Below are positions 34,824 to 43,925 of a DNA stretch of 64,000 bases, piece after piece; the stretch's first letter is position 1, and each line of letters opens with the position of its first letter. This DNA comes from Desulfosarcina alkanivorans (GTDB taxonomy: Bacteria; Desulfobacterota; Desulfobacteria; Desulfobacterales; Desulfosarcinaceae): the NCBI RefSeq assembly GCF_009688945.1, contig NZ_AP021874.1:4650001-4714000 (forward strand), written 5' to 3'. Both the position numbers and the translations under genes were made by a program. The notes beneath the pieces are model-generated. The model was not told the DNA's origin, searched no databases, and saw only the letters and a list, made by a program, of their open reading frames with translations.

Positions 34824-36544
34824 GGACCCCGGCTGGAAAACGGATCGACTACCGGCTTGAATTAAAAGAGACGGCCGAAAGCACCGGGTACTTTACCGCC
34901 GTCCCCCATGATCAACCGAGCCTGGACGCAGGGCTCGACTATCTGCGCCAGCACCCTAACGACAGTTTCATGCACGCCCATTTGTTGGAGTGCATCGGGC
35001 AGCTGTCCCCTGCTGCGGCAGCCAATCTGCTGGATGCGGTGGACAGGACGGACGGCACCGTCCGGGCGCTGTTGCTGGAAGCCGCCACGGTTTACGGCCA
35101 CCTGGAAACGATTCGGAAGCGTTTCAAGCGCCGGGAGATGAAAGCCCTGTCGCGCCTGACACCGCTGGTGTTCCTCCGCTCGGAAGCGCTCGCCGATCAA
35201 TCGCTTCACCGATCCTGGGCCCAATTGTTTCACGCCAATATGACGAGACACCGCCCCTTGCCTCCACCGGCAGCAACCGGGCTTTCCTTTCCCGTGGACG
35301 GGGTTGACGGCAGCGACCATGCGCCGCCGGCCGAGTCCCATCTGAAAGCGGTCATCGAACGGGGCCTGTCGGTCGCGGACGGTTTCGACAAGCCGCGGCC
35401 GCCGCTGGCGGACACCATTTCCCGCGCCCAGGCGCGGCTCTCCGCCCTGGCTGTTTTCAAAGGGGAGGAGATGCGCCACCAGTCGTCCATGAGCCCCTGC
35501 GCCCTGTTGCGAAAATGGCGATTTCGCCACCGGGTGAAATGCGGCGAATTGAATTACTCCCTGTCCGGCATCCAGACATCATACGGTCGGGGCCTGTCCC
35601 TGGAATCGGCCCGGGCCTCCTGCCTGATGGAGGTGGTCGAACGGAGTTCTTCATTTGCCAGCGTTGATGAAACGGGCGTTGCGGGAACCCGGCGCCCCCA
35701 CCCGATCGTCCATGGCACCCCGGCGGCGTTGGCCGCCGGCGGGTATTCGCTTCTGGACCCCAATCGCCTTGGTTTGGAGGTCCCCTATCTGGACGAACCC
35801 CTGTATTGGATGGAAGGGGAGCGTTTGACGGCACGCGGGATTGAACCCGTCTGGGTGCCGGTGCAATGCGTTTTCCTGTTTTGCAACCTGGACGAGCGAT
35901 CCCTGTTCTCCGGGCTGGGCTCCACCGGGCTGGCTTCCGGCAATACCATGGCCGAAGCCCGGCTCAGCGCCCTGTATGAAATCCTCGAGCGGGACAGCGA
36001 GGCGGTGAATCCCTACCACCCGTCACGCTGTTTCCGGATCTATTCCGAAGAACCGCGGATGAAGGCCCTTTTCGCGGATTACCGGGCGCGCGGCATCCAC
36101 GTGCAGTTTCAGGACATCAGCCCCGCATTCGGCATTCCCTGCTGTACCTGCTTCGTGACCCATCGTGACGGAACGGTGGCCAAGGGCGGTGGGGCCAACC
36201 TCGATGGTAAACGAGCCGTGCTGTCTGCCCTGACCGAAACGCCTTTTCCTTATCCCGGAGGCCCGCCATCGGCACCCGCCCCGGCGGACCTGCCCTGGCT
36301 TGAATTCGAGGCCCTGCCCGATTTTTCAAGCGGCATGCCCGAACGGGATCTGATGCTGGTTGAAGAAACGCTGGCAGCCAACGGGTATGGCCCCATTTAT
36401 GTGGACATTACCCGCAAGGACCTGGGGATTCCTGTCGTTAAAGCCCTGGTTCCGGGATTTGAGATGATGGCAGACTTCGACCCATACTGCCGAATCAGCC
36501 CTCGATTGTTTAATAACTTTTTGAAAATACACAGCAAAAGTTGA
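34820..36544 (+). CDS. YcaO-domain protein coupled to tatC
   Basis: A 574-residue soluble protein. The C-terminal about 350 residues are a YcaO domain with the two glutamate-rich ATP/Mg motifs: ESARASCLMEVVERSS and EARLSALYEILERDSEA. YcaO enzymes activate peptide amides with ATP, for azoline or thioamide formation or macroamidine formation. The proline-rich C-terminus of azoline-type cyclodehydratases is absent (the end reads NNFLKIHSKS), and no TfuA or precursor peptide is visible nearby. The N-terminal about 200 residues are helical with no recognised domain. The start GTG overlaps the tatC stop, so it is co-translated with the export machinery. The substrate is unknown; a role in modifying an exported or sulfur-metabolism protein is inference. 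Confidence 0.88.
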   Translation: MRTPAGKRIDYRLELKETAESTGYFTAVPHDQPSLDAGLDYLRQHPNDSFMHAHLLECIGQLSPAAAANLLDAVDRTDGTVRALLLEAATVYGHLETIRKRFKRREMKALSRLTPLVFLRSEALADQSLHRSWAQLFHANMTRHRPLPPPAATGLSFPVDGVDGSDHAPPAESHLKAVIERGLSVADGFDKPRPPLADTISRAQARLSALAVFKGEEMRHQSSMSPCALLRKWRFRHRVKCGELNYSLSGIQTSYGRGLSLESARASCLMEVVERSSSFASVDETGVAGTRRPHPIVHGTPAALAAGGYSLLDPNRLGLEVPYLDEPLYWMEGERLTARGIEPVWVPVQCVFLFCNLDERSLFSGLGSTGLASGNTMAEARLSALYEILERDSEAVNPYHPSRCFRIYSEEPRMKALFADYRARGIHVQFQDISPAFGIPCCTCFVTHRDGTVAKGGGANLDGKRAVLSALTETPFPYPGGPPSAPAPADLPWLEFEALPDFSSGMPERDLMLVEETLAANGYGPIYVDITRKDLGIPVVKALVPGFEMMADFDPYCRISPRLFNNFLKIHSKS

Positions 36545-36642
36545 TATTCGATTCCCATTGACAGCGGACATAAGGATTGATAAAAATTCCAGGCGGAGTG
36601 ATTGTGGGTGTTTAACCAATTTGCAAGAGGAGAGTGGTGGAT

Positions 36643-37122
36643 ATGGGAAAAAGAAATGCTGTATCATGGTTAGCCGTATGTGTGGGGCTGATGTTCGCCG
36701 CAGGAACCCTTTACGCGGCCACGGCGGTTCAGGACGTGATCCAGATGGAAAACAAGGCCTACAGCAAACACACCAAAGGCATCGCGACATTCAGCCACAA
36801 GAAACACAACGAAGAGTACAAAATCGGTTGCGGCGATTGCCACCACGATGCCGACGGTAATGCCTTGAACGACCTGAAGATGGGAGATGATGTGCAGGGG
36901 TGCATCGAGTGCCACAAGACCCCGGGAAAGATGCCCGGCAAACTGAAAAAAGAGATGAAAGCGAACAAGGCGTCCAAGAAAGAGATCAGCGCGAAGATGA
37001 TGGAGTACCACGCCGAAGCCATCCATGCGAATTGCATCAGTTGCCACAAGGATTACAACAAGAAAAACAAGACCAAGGCTGCGCCTCAGTCGTGTACCAA
37101 GTGTCATCCGAAAAACAAATAG
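36643..37122 (+). CDS. Periplasmic tetraheme cytochrome c3
   Basis: Class III c-type cytochrome, the periplasmic electron carrier between hydrogenases or formate dehydrogenases and membrane complexes in sulfate reducers. A signal peptide ends at about LYA in residues 22-28. Four CxxCH heme sites are visible: CGDCH, CIECH, CISCH and CTKCH. Upstream histidines such as FSHKKH act as axial ligands. The spacer between the second and third sites is lysine-rich, giving a basic docking surface. The ATG at 36643 is preferred, with GAGGAG upstream; a GTG three codons earlier is possible. A terminator follows. Confidence 0.95.
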   Translation: MGKRNAVSWLAVCVGLMFAAGTLYAATAVQDVIQMENKAYSKHTKGIATFSHKKHNEEYKIGCGDCHHDADGNALNDLKMGDDVQGCIECHKTPGKMPGKLKKEMKANKASKKEISAKMMEYHAEAIHANCISCHKDYNKKNKTKAAPQSCTKCHPKNK

Positions 37123-37155
37123 TCCTCTGATCGGATCAATCCGATTGTTCCCTTT

Positions 37156-37201
37156 AACGGGGTCGTGTTGCCGGTTCAGGCGGCATCGCCCCGTTTTTTA
37201 T
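37156..37201 (+). terminator. Rho-independent terminator after cytochrome c3
   Basis: AACGGGG (37156-37162) pairs with CCCCGTT (37189-37195), with an inner TGCCG/CGGCA stem, and is followed by a run of T residues (to 37199). Confidence 0.85.
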
Positions 37202-37657
37202 TGCATTCCTTCTGTCGATCATGACATTGACAGGTCACGCCGACGGTGGTAGTAATTGTTACCACAGCCTGTTGAATGTGCTCATGCCGCCTCTCCGGTT
37301 CCCTTGCTTTGCTCTCAACGCGGTAGCGGATTGCAGAACGATACCTTCAAGCGGCCTTTCCTTCCTGTTTATTTCTGAAACTGATGGCGAAGCATAGATC
37401 ATTCCCACCATCGAGTATGCGGTTGTCAATCTAAAACAAGACCGGTCTCAAAAGAAGAACGCAATAGCGCAGTAGCTGATCCATCGACATTGGGTGCTGA
37501 TTTATTTCCATGAGCAGGGAAGGATCACCGAACCGAACGCGACCATGGGGTGAATGTCAACATTCACGTCGATTATCACCGGTATGACCGGCACCACGCG
37601 TCATCTCGGTATTTTCGACCGTTTGCAGATTTGATTTCCCCAAACCAGGCCTTGGCA
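37202..37657. other. Intergenic region before the adenylate cyclase gene
   Basis: About 450 bases without a supported gene. It contains two inverted repeats: GTGGTA-N8-TACCAC at 37246-37265 and GTGAATG-TCAA-CATTCAC at 37551-37568. No clear -35/-10 pair was found. An in-frame GTG at 37550 lies in the second repeat, but the codons after it do not look like a protein start. Confidence 0.5.
37551..37568. promoter_or_regulatory. Perfect inverted repeat upstream of the cyclase gene
   Basis: GTGAATG-TCAA-CATTCAC is a perfect 7-bp inverted repeat with a 4-base centre, about 90 bases before the chosen start codon. It could be an operator or a short RNA hairpin. Confidence 0.4.
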
Positions 37658-39931
37658 ATGTCTCGATCCGTCAAAACCTTAGGGGTCAGTCTGGGAGCAG
37701 GGCTGCTTGGCGTGATCCTGTCCATTCCACCGTTTTCACTGGATCTTCAGGAGCATTTCGGGCTCAAATTACTTTTTTACCTCAGGGGCGTGCGCCGGCC
37801 TCCCTCGGAAGTGATCATTGTTTCCCTGGACCGAGAATCGGTGGCCGCGCTTCATCTTCCAAAAAAAATACAGAAATGGCCCCGCAGCCTGCATGCACAA
37901 CTGGTTCAGACGCTTACCCGGCGGGGGGCGGCGGTGATCATTTTTGATTTGCTGTTTGATGAAGCCCACGGCATGAATGTGGACAACGCTTTCGCGGCGA
38001 CGGTAAACGATTCGGGACGGGTCGTGCTTTGTGAGTCCATCCGCCAGGAAAAAATTCCCATTTCGGACGCACAAGGTGACTATCTCGCGGACTTAAATAT
38101 TGAAACCCTGGTGTCTCCCATTTCTCCCCTGTCTCAATCAGCCATCGCCATGGCCCCCTTCCCCCTGCCCAAAATTCCGATCCAATTAAGTCAATTCTGG
38201 TTGTTTAAAGCTGGTGCCGGCAATTCGCCAACCCTGCCGGTGGTCGCTTTTTTCATATACGCCTCCGGCCATTACGAGTCTTTTTATCGCCTTTTCAATC
38301 AGGTACGGCCCAACAGCGATCCAACCTTAAGTCACATCTGGGATGAGGTCGTACATCAACGCCGAATAGAGGAGACATTGATTGCTTACCGGGAAATATT
38401 CAACCGCGATCCGTTGATTGCCCGTGAGATGCGGGACCGCCTGGCGTCTCCGGACAACCAGGGGTTCGATGCGGCAGAGCGGAAGATGCTCAACGGTTTT
38501 ATCAGGATGTTCCAGAGCAAAAACAGCAGATACCTGGATTTCTACGGCCCGGCCGGCACATTTAACAGCCTGTCGTATTACAAGGTGCTGGCGTCGCGTG
38601 GCGGTGCCGAAACCGTGGATGGCCACCCGACGCCGAAGCCCTCCGGATTTGAAGGGAAAGTCGTGTTTGTCGGTCTGTCCGAGAACCTGCAGCCTCAGCG
38701 TCAGGATGGCTACCACACGGTTTTTTCCAAAAAAAACGGCATCGATATCAGCGGCGTTGAAATAGCGGCCACCGCGTTTTCCAATTTATTGGAAGATCGG
38801 CCGCTGACGCATCCGGATTGGCCCATGCACCTGTTGATTGTATTTGCATTCGGCTTATTTCTGGGGGTCGTGTGTGTTGTTTTGCCGGTGGGGATGGCCA
38901 CCATGAGCGTCATCGGGGCCGGAGGGCTCTATCTGTCGATCGCATGGATATGTTTCGACACCTGGGCCCTATGGATTCCCGTCGTTATTCCTCTTTTCAT
39001 ACTGATGCCCTTGGCTCTGGTTGGAACGGTGGTTTGCCGCTATTGCCTCGCCAACCGGGAACGGGAGGGAATACGCAAAGCGTTCGGATACTTCCTTCCG
39101 GACACGGTTATCGATCAGCTGGCCAAAAACCTGGGGAATCTGGATGCAGGCAACCAGGTGGTGTACGGCATCTGTTTGTACACCGATGCCCAGCAGTATG
39201 CCGCCCTTTCTGAAACCATGGACCCCAAAGCATTGAGCCGGTTCATGAACCGATATTACGAGCGCCTGTTTGTGCCGGTCAGGAAACACGGTGGCATCGT
39301 TTCCGACGTGGTGGGCGATTCCATGATGGCCATATGGGCAAAGTCCAAACCGGATGCCTCCTTGAGGGCGTCGGCCTGCCACGCCGCACTGGGAATTGTC
39401 GAAGCGATCAGGCAGTTTAACCGGGATAATGAAAAAATCAGACTGCACACGCGAATCGGAATGCACGCCGGACACATCCTGGTGGGTAACATCGGCGCGG
39501 TTGACCACTACGAGTATCGGCCCGTGGGCGACATCGTCAACACGGCTTCGCGGATGGAAGGCATGAACAAATACCTCGGCACGCGGATTCTGATTTCCGA
39601 TCAGGTACTGCAGCGCCTGGACGGATTTTTAACCCGAAGGCTCGGCGAGTTTTTGCCCTTCGGCAAATCCAACCCGGTCGTGATTCACGAGTTGCTGGGT
39701 TACCTAAAAGATATCAGCCCGGAACAACAACAACTCTGCAGCTGCTTTGAGGCGGGGATCCGGGCCTACCAGCAGAAAGACTGGGCGGCGGCGATCGAGG
39801 CGTTTGAACAGGCCCTGGCCATCTACCGTGCCGATGGCCCGTCGATTTTCTATAAAAAATACTGTGAGGCCTTCATGAACAACCCGCCGGACGAGAACTG
39901 GGATGGAACCGTGGTCATGGGACAGAAATAG
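37658..39931 (+). CDS. CHASE2-domain adenylate/guanylate cyclase
   Basis: A 757-residue inner-membrane sensor enzyme that would make cAMP (or cGMP). A membrane helix lies at about 6-28, a large periplasmic CHASE2 sensor at about 45-380 (with RRPPSEVIIVSLDRESV and GAAVIIFDLLFDEA), then three closely spaced helices (about 390-470) and a class III cyclase domain (about 500-690). The two metal aspartates are in CLYTDAQQYA and VVGDSMMAIWAK; the transition-state residues are in VGDIVNTASRMEG. A short TPR-like helical tail follows. The ATG at 37658 is preferred because AGG precedes it and the membrane helix starts just after. The FecR-domain gene follows 18 bases later. Confidence 0.92.
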   Translation: MSRSVKTLGVSLGAGLLGVILSIPPFSLDLQEHFGLKLLFYLRGVRRPPSEVIIVSLDRESVAALHLPKKIQKWPRSLHAQLVQTLTRRGAAVIIFDLLFDEAHGMNVDNAFAATVNDSGRVVLCESIRQEKIPISDAQGDYLADLNIETLVSPISPLSQSAIAMAPFPLPKIPIQLSQFWLFKAGAGNSPTLPVVAFFIYASGHYESFYRLFNQVRPNSDPTLSHIWDEVVHQRRIEETLIAYREIFNRDPLIAREMRDRLASPDNQGFDAAERKMLNGFIRMFQSKNSRYLDFYGPAGTFNSLSYYKVLASRGGAETVDGHPTPKPSGFEGKVVFVGLSENLQPQRQDGYHTVFSKKNGIDISGVEIAATAFSNLLEDRPLTHPDWPMHLLIVFAFGLFLGVVCVVLPVGMATMSVIGAGGLYLSIAWICFDTWALWIPVVIPLFILMPLALVGTVVCRYCLANREREGIRKAFGYFLPDTVIDQLAKNLGNLDAGNQVVYGICLYTDAQQYAALSETMDPKALSRFMNRYYERLFVPVRKHGGIVSDVVGDSMMAIWAKSKPDASLRASACHAALGIVEAIRQFNRDNEKIRLHTRIGMHAGHILVGNIGAVDHYEYRPVGDIVNTASRMEGMNKYLGTRILISDQVLQRLDGFLTRRLGEFLPFGKSNPVVIHELLGYLKDISPEQQQLCSCFEAGIRAYQQKDWAAAIEAFEQALAIYRADGPSIFYKKYCEAFMNNPPDENWDGTVVMGQK

Positions 39932-39949
39932 CAACCAGGGGTGGAAAAA

Positions 39950-42900
39950 ATGAAGCGAAGGGTAATACACAGGGGAAGCAATGCCCGTTGTCTCAATGCC
40001 ATTCGACGGGTCGTGGCGGTCTGGGTGCTGCTTTCGGTAGCCTCGATTCCCGGATTCGTATGTGCGCAGCCGCCGGTTCAGGACGAGTGGGTGGCCACGG
40101 TGGTCTCCATCCAGGGCCAGGTTCAGGTGCGCAGCAAGCAGATGTCCCAATGGCGGGAGGTGCGCCTGGAGGACCGATTCCTTGCCGGCGATGTGATCAG
40201 GGTCGGCCCTGACAGCCGTGCGGCCTTTGTTCTCAAAAATGAAAGTACCCTGAGGGTCGACCAGCAATCCACGCTGGTCTTCACCGAAGCCAAACCCCAG
40301 CAGCCATTTTTAATCGAACTGCTCAACGGGGCGGTCCATTTTTTCAGCCGGGTGCATCGCAGCCTGCGCCTGGTGACCCCCTTCGTGAACGGGGCGGTGG
40401 AGGGGACCGAGTTCGTTGCCCGTGTGGATGACCGTCAGACGACCATTACCCTGCTCGAGGGCCGCCTGAACGTGTTCAACCAAAAGGGAAGCGTCCGCCT
40501 GGTGAAGAACCAGGCCGTGACCGCCATGGCTGGCCAGCCGCCGGTCCCGGTGGCGGTGGTGCGGCCCCGGGATGCGGTGACGTGGACGTTGTATTATCCT
40601 GCCGTTTTGTATTTTACGCCCGAAGACTTTCAATGCGGCGATGACTGGTGCGCGAGGGCGCGACAATCGATCGGGGCCTGGCGCAGGGGTGATTTGAAGG
40701 AGGCCTTTCGTGCTTTGGGCACCCTTCCGGAGGCCGTCGATGAGCCTCGGTTGCTGATATACCGGGCGGCGCTGAAGCTGTCGGTAGGCCGCGTGGACGA
40801 AGCGGCCGTCGATCTTCAGCAGGCGCAGGCCGCACATGGGCCGCGCAGTGATGCCCTGGCGCTTATCGCCGTTACGGCGTTGGTTCAAAATAAAAAAGAA
40901 ACAGCGCAAGAGCTGATCAATCAGGCAATGTCCCTTTCGCAGACAGGCAGCGGTATCGACATGGCCAATTCATACGTTCAGCAGGCGTTCTTCAACCTGG
41001 ATGCTGCCCTCGCCAGTGTTAGAGAGGCAACGCGAACAGATCCAAACAATGCCCTGGCATGGTCCCGGTTGTCGGAGCTGTACCTGTCTCAGGGGGCGCG
41101 ATACCAGGCCCTGTCCGCTGCCCAACGGGCGGTTGCTCTCCAGCCGGAGATGCCATACACCATGACGGTTCTGGGGTTTGCCAGGCTGGCCCAGATAAAA
41201 ACCGACGAAGCCAAAGAAGCCTTTGCAAAGGCAATCCGGCGGGATTCCGCTGCTCCCATGGCGCGTCTGGGGATGGGGGTGGCCAAGATCCGTGACGGTC
41301 AATTGGCCGAGGGCCGGGGTGAAATCGAGATCGCCGCCAGCCTCGATCCGGGCAATGCCCTGATCAGGAGTTACCTGGGCAAGGCCTACTTCGAGGAAAA
41401 ACGGGATGCTCCGGCCAAGGAGCAGCTGGCGGCGGCCAAGCAACTGGACCCGGCCGACCCCACCCCCTGGTACTACGATGCTCTGCGAAAACAGACCTTG
41501 AACCGGCCGGTGGAGGCCCTTCACGACCTGCAAACATCCTTTGATTTGAACGACAATCGGGCCATCTATCGATCCCGGCTCCTGTTGGACGAAGATCTAG
41601 CCGTTCGCAGCGCAGGTATGGGACGAATCTTTCGAGATCTGGGATTTCAACAGCTGGCCTTGGTACAAGGCTGGAAATCGGTAAATATCGACCCGACCAA
41701 CTATTCGGCGCATCGCTTCCTGGCGGATAATTACTCGGCTCTGCCCCGGCATGAAATCGCCAGAGTCAGTGAACTCCTCCAATCCCAGATGCTTCAACCC
41801 CTCAATGTCACACCGGTTCAGCCAAGTATAGCCGAGACCAACCAATTTATTTTGGAAGGCACCGAACCCGCTGCGCCGGCATTCAATGAATTCAGCCCGC
41901 TCTTTCTGCGAAATCGTTTGGCCCTTCAAGCCAGCGGAGTGGCTGGAAGCAATTCCACATGGGGCGATGAAATTGTACAATCCGGGGTGTCCGGCCGGTT
42001 TTCCTACAGCCTGGGTCAATTTCACCATGAAACTGACGGGTTCCGCGAGAACAACGACCGAAATACCAACCTATACAATGCCTTTACTCAGGTCAGCTTG
42101 ACCCCCGAGGCGTCCTTGCTGGCCGAGTACCGATTATCTGACAGCGAAAGAGGCGATCTGTCATTGCGTTTCGAACCGGAAGCTTTCGACACGTTTTACC
42201 GGCAAGAAACTGATAGGCAGTCCTTTCGATTGGGAGGAAGGTATTCTCCCAATACGCGAAACGATATACTCGCCACGGTCATTTTTACTGACTTGGATGC
42301 TACCGATAAAAGTTTCATTCCGGGTCCTGATTTCAGCTATGAACTGCAAGGTGAACAAAAGGGCGTTATGGCTGAACTTCAGCACCTTTATCGATCAGAA
42401 ACGGTTAACCTGATCAGTGGAATCGGCCACTATCATTCAAAACGTGAGGAAAAGAATTTTTACTCCTGGCGACCGTCTGACGAAAATACTACCCGGGTGG
42501 ATCATACCAACCCCTATGTTTATTCACAGATTCAACTGCCGGGACATGCAACGTGGACACTGGGCGCCAGCATTGATTTTTTTGATGATAGGAACACGGA
42601 TCGTGAACAATTCAACCCCAAATTCGGACTGACCTGGAATTGTACTCCGGCAACAACACTTCGCATGGCGGCCTTTCGTACCTATAAGAGAAACCTTCTT
42701 GCCGATCAGACTCTCGAACCCACCCAGGTGGCGGGCTTCAACCAGTTTTTTGACGAAGGAAATCGTACGGATGCATGGCGCTACGGCGCAGCGGTCGATC
42801 AGGCGATTGGACGGAATCTGCATACGGGAATTGAGGTATCAAAGAGGGATTTGGAAATCAGTTACCGGGATTCTGATTATAACTTCTACAAGGCTGGATG

Positions 42901-43342
42901 GGATGAACAAGCCGCTAGGGCCTATCTTTTTTGGACCCCACACGACTGGATCTCCACCAGCCTTGAATATGACTATTCCTATTTTGAAAGAGACAGAAAA
43001 TATGTCGGATCGGATTTGTTCACCGAATTGAAAACACATAAAATTCCCATCAGTGCCAATTTTTACCACCCTACCGGCGTCTTTATGAGGCTGAAGGCGA
43101 CCTATGTCGACCAAAAAGGGGAATTCGGCAACCCCCGTTTTGGGCCGACCGATGATGACAGTGACCATTTCTGGGTGATGGATGCCGCCGTCGGCTATCG
43201 GCTACCCAGACAATACGGGATCATTAATTTGGAGGCCAAAAATCTATTTGATTCCGGCTTTCGCTACCAGGATATCGAACCTTCCAACCCTGCAATTGTG
43301 CCTGATCGGTCCTTCTTGGTGAAGATGACGCTGGCGTTTTGA
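39950..43342 (+). CDS. FecR-TPR-outer-membrane beta-barrel protein
   Basis: An exported protein of about 1130 residues with three parts. After a signal peptide (cleavage near FVCA at about 38) comes a FecR domain (about 45-180) with VVSIQGQVQVR, GDVIRVGPDSRAAFV and VEGTEFVARVDD. Then come TPR repeats (about 200-560), for example YRALS-type helices and DEAKEAFAKAIRRD. The C-terminal 480 residues alternate like a beta-barrel and end in MTLAF, with the terminal Phe typical of outer-membrane proteins. TPR plus barrel recalls PgaA-type polymer-export porins; the FecR part suggests signal or polymer binding in the periplasm. The function is inferred only. The ATG at 39950 has AGGGG eight bases upstream. 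It is co-directional with the CHASE2 cyclase. Confidence 0.85.
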   Translation: MKRRVIHRGSNARCLNAIRRVVAVWVLLSVASIPGFVCAQPPVQDEWVATVVSIQGQVQVRSKQMSQWREVRLEDRFLAGDVIRVGPDSRAAFVLKNESTLRVDQQSTLVFTEAKPQQPFLIELLNGAVHFFSRVHRSLRLVTPFVNGAVEGTEFVARVDDRQTTITLLEGRLNVFNQKGSVRLVKNQAVTAMAGQPPVPVAVVRPRDAVTWTLYYPAVLYFTPEDFQCGDDWCARARQSIGAWRRGDLKEAFRALGTLPEAVDEPRLLIYRAALKLSVGRVDEAAVDLQQAQAAHGPRSDALALIAVTALVQNKKETAQELINQAMSLSQTGSGIDMANSYVQQAFFNLDAALASVREATRTDPNNALAWSRLSELYLSQGARYQALSAAQRAVALQPEMPYTMTVLGFARLAQIKTDEAKEAFAKAIRRDSAAPMARLGMGVAKIRDGQLAEGRGEIEIAASLDPGNALIRSYLGKAYFEEKRDAPAKEQLAAAKQLDPADPTPWYYDALRKQTLNRPVEALHDLQTSFDLNDNRAIYRSRLLLDEDLAVRSAGMGRIFRDLGFQQLALVQGWKSVNIDPTNYSAHRFLADNYSALPRHEIARVSELLQSQMLQPLNVTPVQPSIAETNQFILEGTEPAAPAFNEFSPLFLRNRLALQASGVAGSNSTWGDEIVQSGVSGRFSYSLGQFHHETDGFRENNDRNTNLYNAFTQVSLTPEASLLAEYRLSDSERGDLSLRFEPEAFDTFYRQETDRQSFRLGGRYSPNTRNDILATVIFTDLDATDKSFIPGPDFSYELQGEQKGVMAELQHLYRSETVNLISGIGHYHSKREEKNFYSWRPSDENTTRVDHTNPYVYSQIQLPGHATWTLGASIDFFDDRNTDREQFNPKFGLTWNCTPATTLRMAAFRTYKRNLLADQTLEPTQVAGFNQFFDEGNRTDAWRYGAAVDQAIGRNLHTGIEVSKRDLEISYRDSDYNFYKAGWDEQAARAYLFWTPHDWISTSLEYDYSYFERDRKYVGSDLFTELKTHKIPISANFYHPTGVFMRLKATYVDQKGEFGNPRFGPTDDDSDHFWVMDAAVGYRLPRQYGIINLEAKNLFDSGFRYQDIEPSNPAIVPDRSFLVKMTLAF

Positions 43343-43439
43343 AGTCGATGGCCGGGGTTTTTAGACGACTTTTGAGGAGGTGGTAAAAAATCATACAGCC
43401 ACTAACACCAAAGACATCCGGATACAGGAGGGGCTGGAA

Positions 43440-43829
43440 ATGATGAAGAAAAGAGTTGTGTTGCTGGTAGGTATAATTCTTTTATGCATGGCCGCCTGCA
43501 TTACGGCCCAGGAACCTAAAATGGAAGGAGAGAAGACAATGGAAACCATGAATATTGATGTTTTTAAGAAAAAACTGGAAGATCCTGCCTTTTTAGAACA
43601 AGTTTCCTTTTTTGTAGCCTATGATAGACAAAATGCGGTACCCATTGTGATTTCGACAGGCACCAATAAGGACCCAGAACGAATCGGCAATACGATTAAA
43701 AAAGAAGTCTTCCAATCAATCATCAAAGAAAACAGTAAGATAAAAACGACGACAATTCTTCAAACCCACGGCAGCCCGGGGTGCCAAATTATGACTGCCT
43801 TTGGGGAGTATATCGTTACGTGCTGGTAA
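43440..43829 (+). CDS. Small exported hypothetical protein
   Basis: About 129 residues with an N-terminal signal segment, MMKKRVVLLVGIILLCMAAC. The cysteine could be a lipid-attachment site (MAAC is a loose lipobox) or the signal could be cleaved after ITA. The mature part is soluble with no known domain and two further cysteines near the end (SPGCQIM and VTCW) that could form a disulfide. GGAGG precedes the ATG. It follows the FecR-barrel gene by about 100 bases and probably belongs to the same unit. I do not recognise the family. Confidence 0.7.
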   Translation: MMKKRVVLLVGIILLCMAACITAQEPKMEGEKTMETMNIDVFKKKLEDPAFLEQVSFFVAYDRQNAVPIVISTGTNKDPERIGNTIKKEVFQSIIKENSKIKTTTILQTHGSPGCQIMTAFGEYIVTCW

Positions 43830-43925
43830 TGGTGCCACCGGGGGAATCAACATCATGATGTTTAGCGGTGATGGTATTGGGCAAACCATCGGCAGTGAAG
43901 ATCTTATATTATTTCCTGCCACGGG

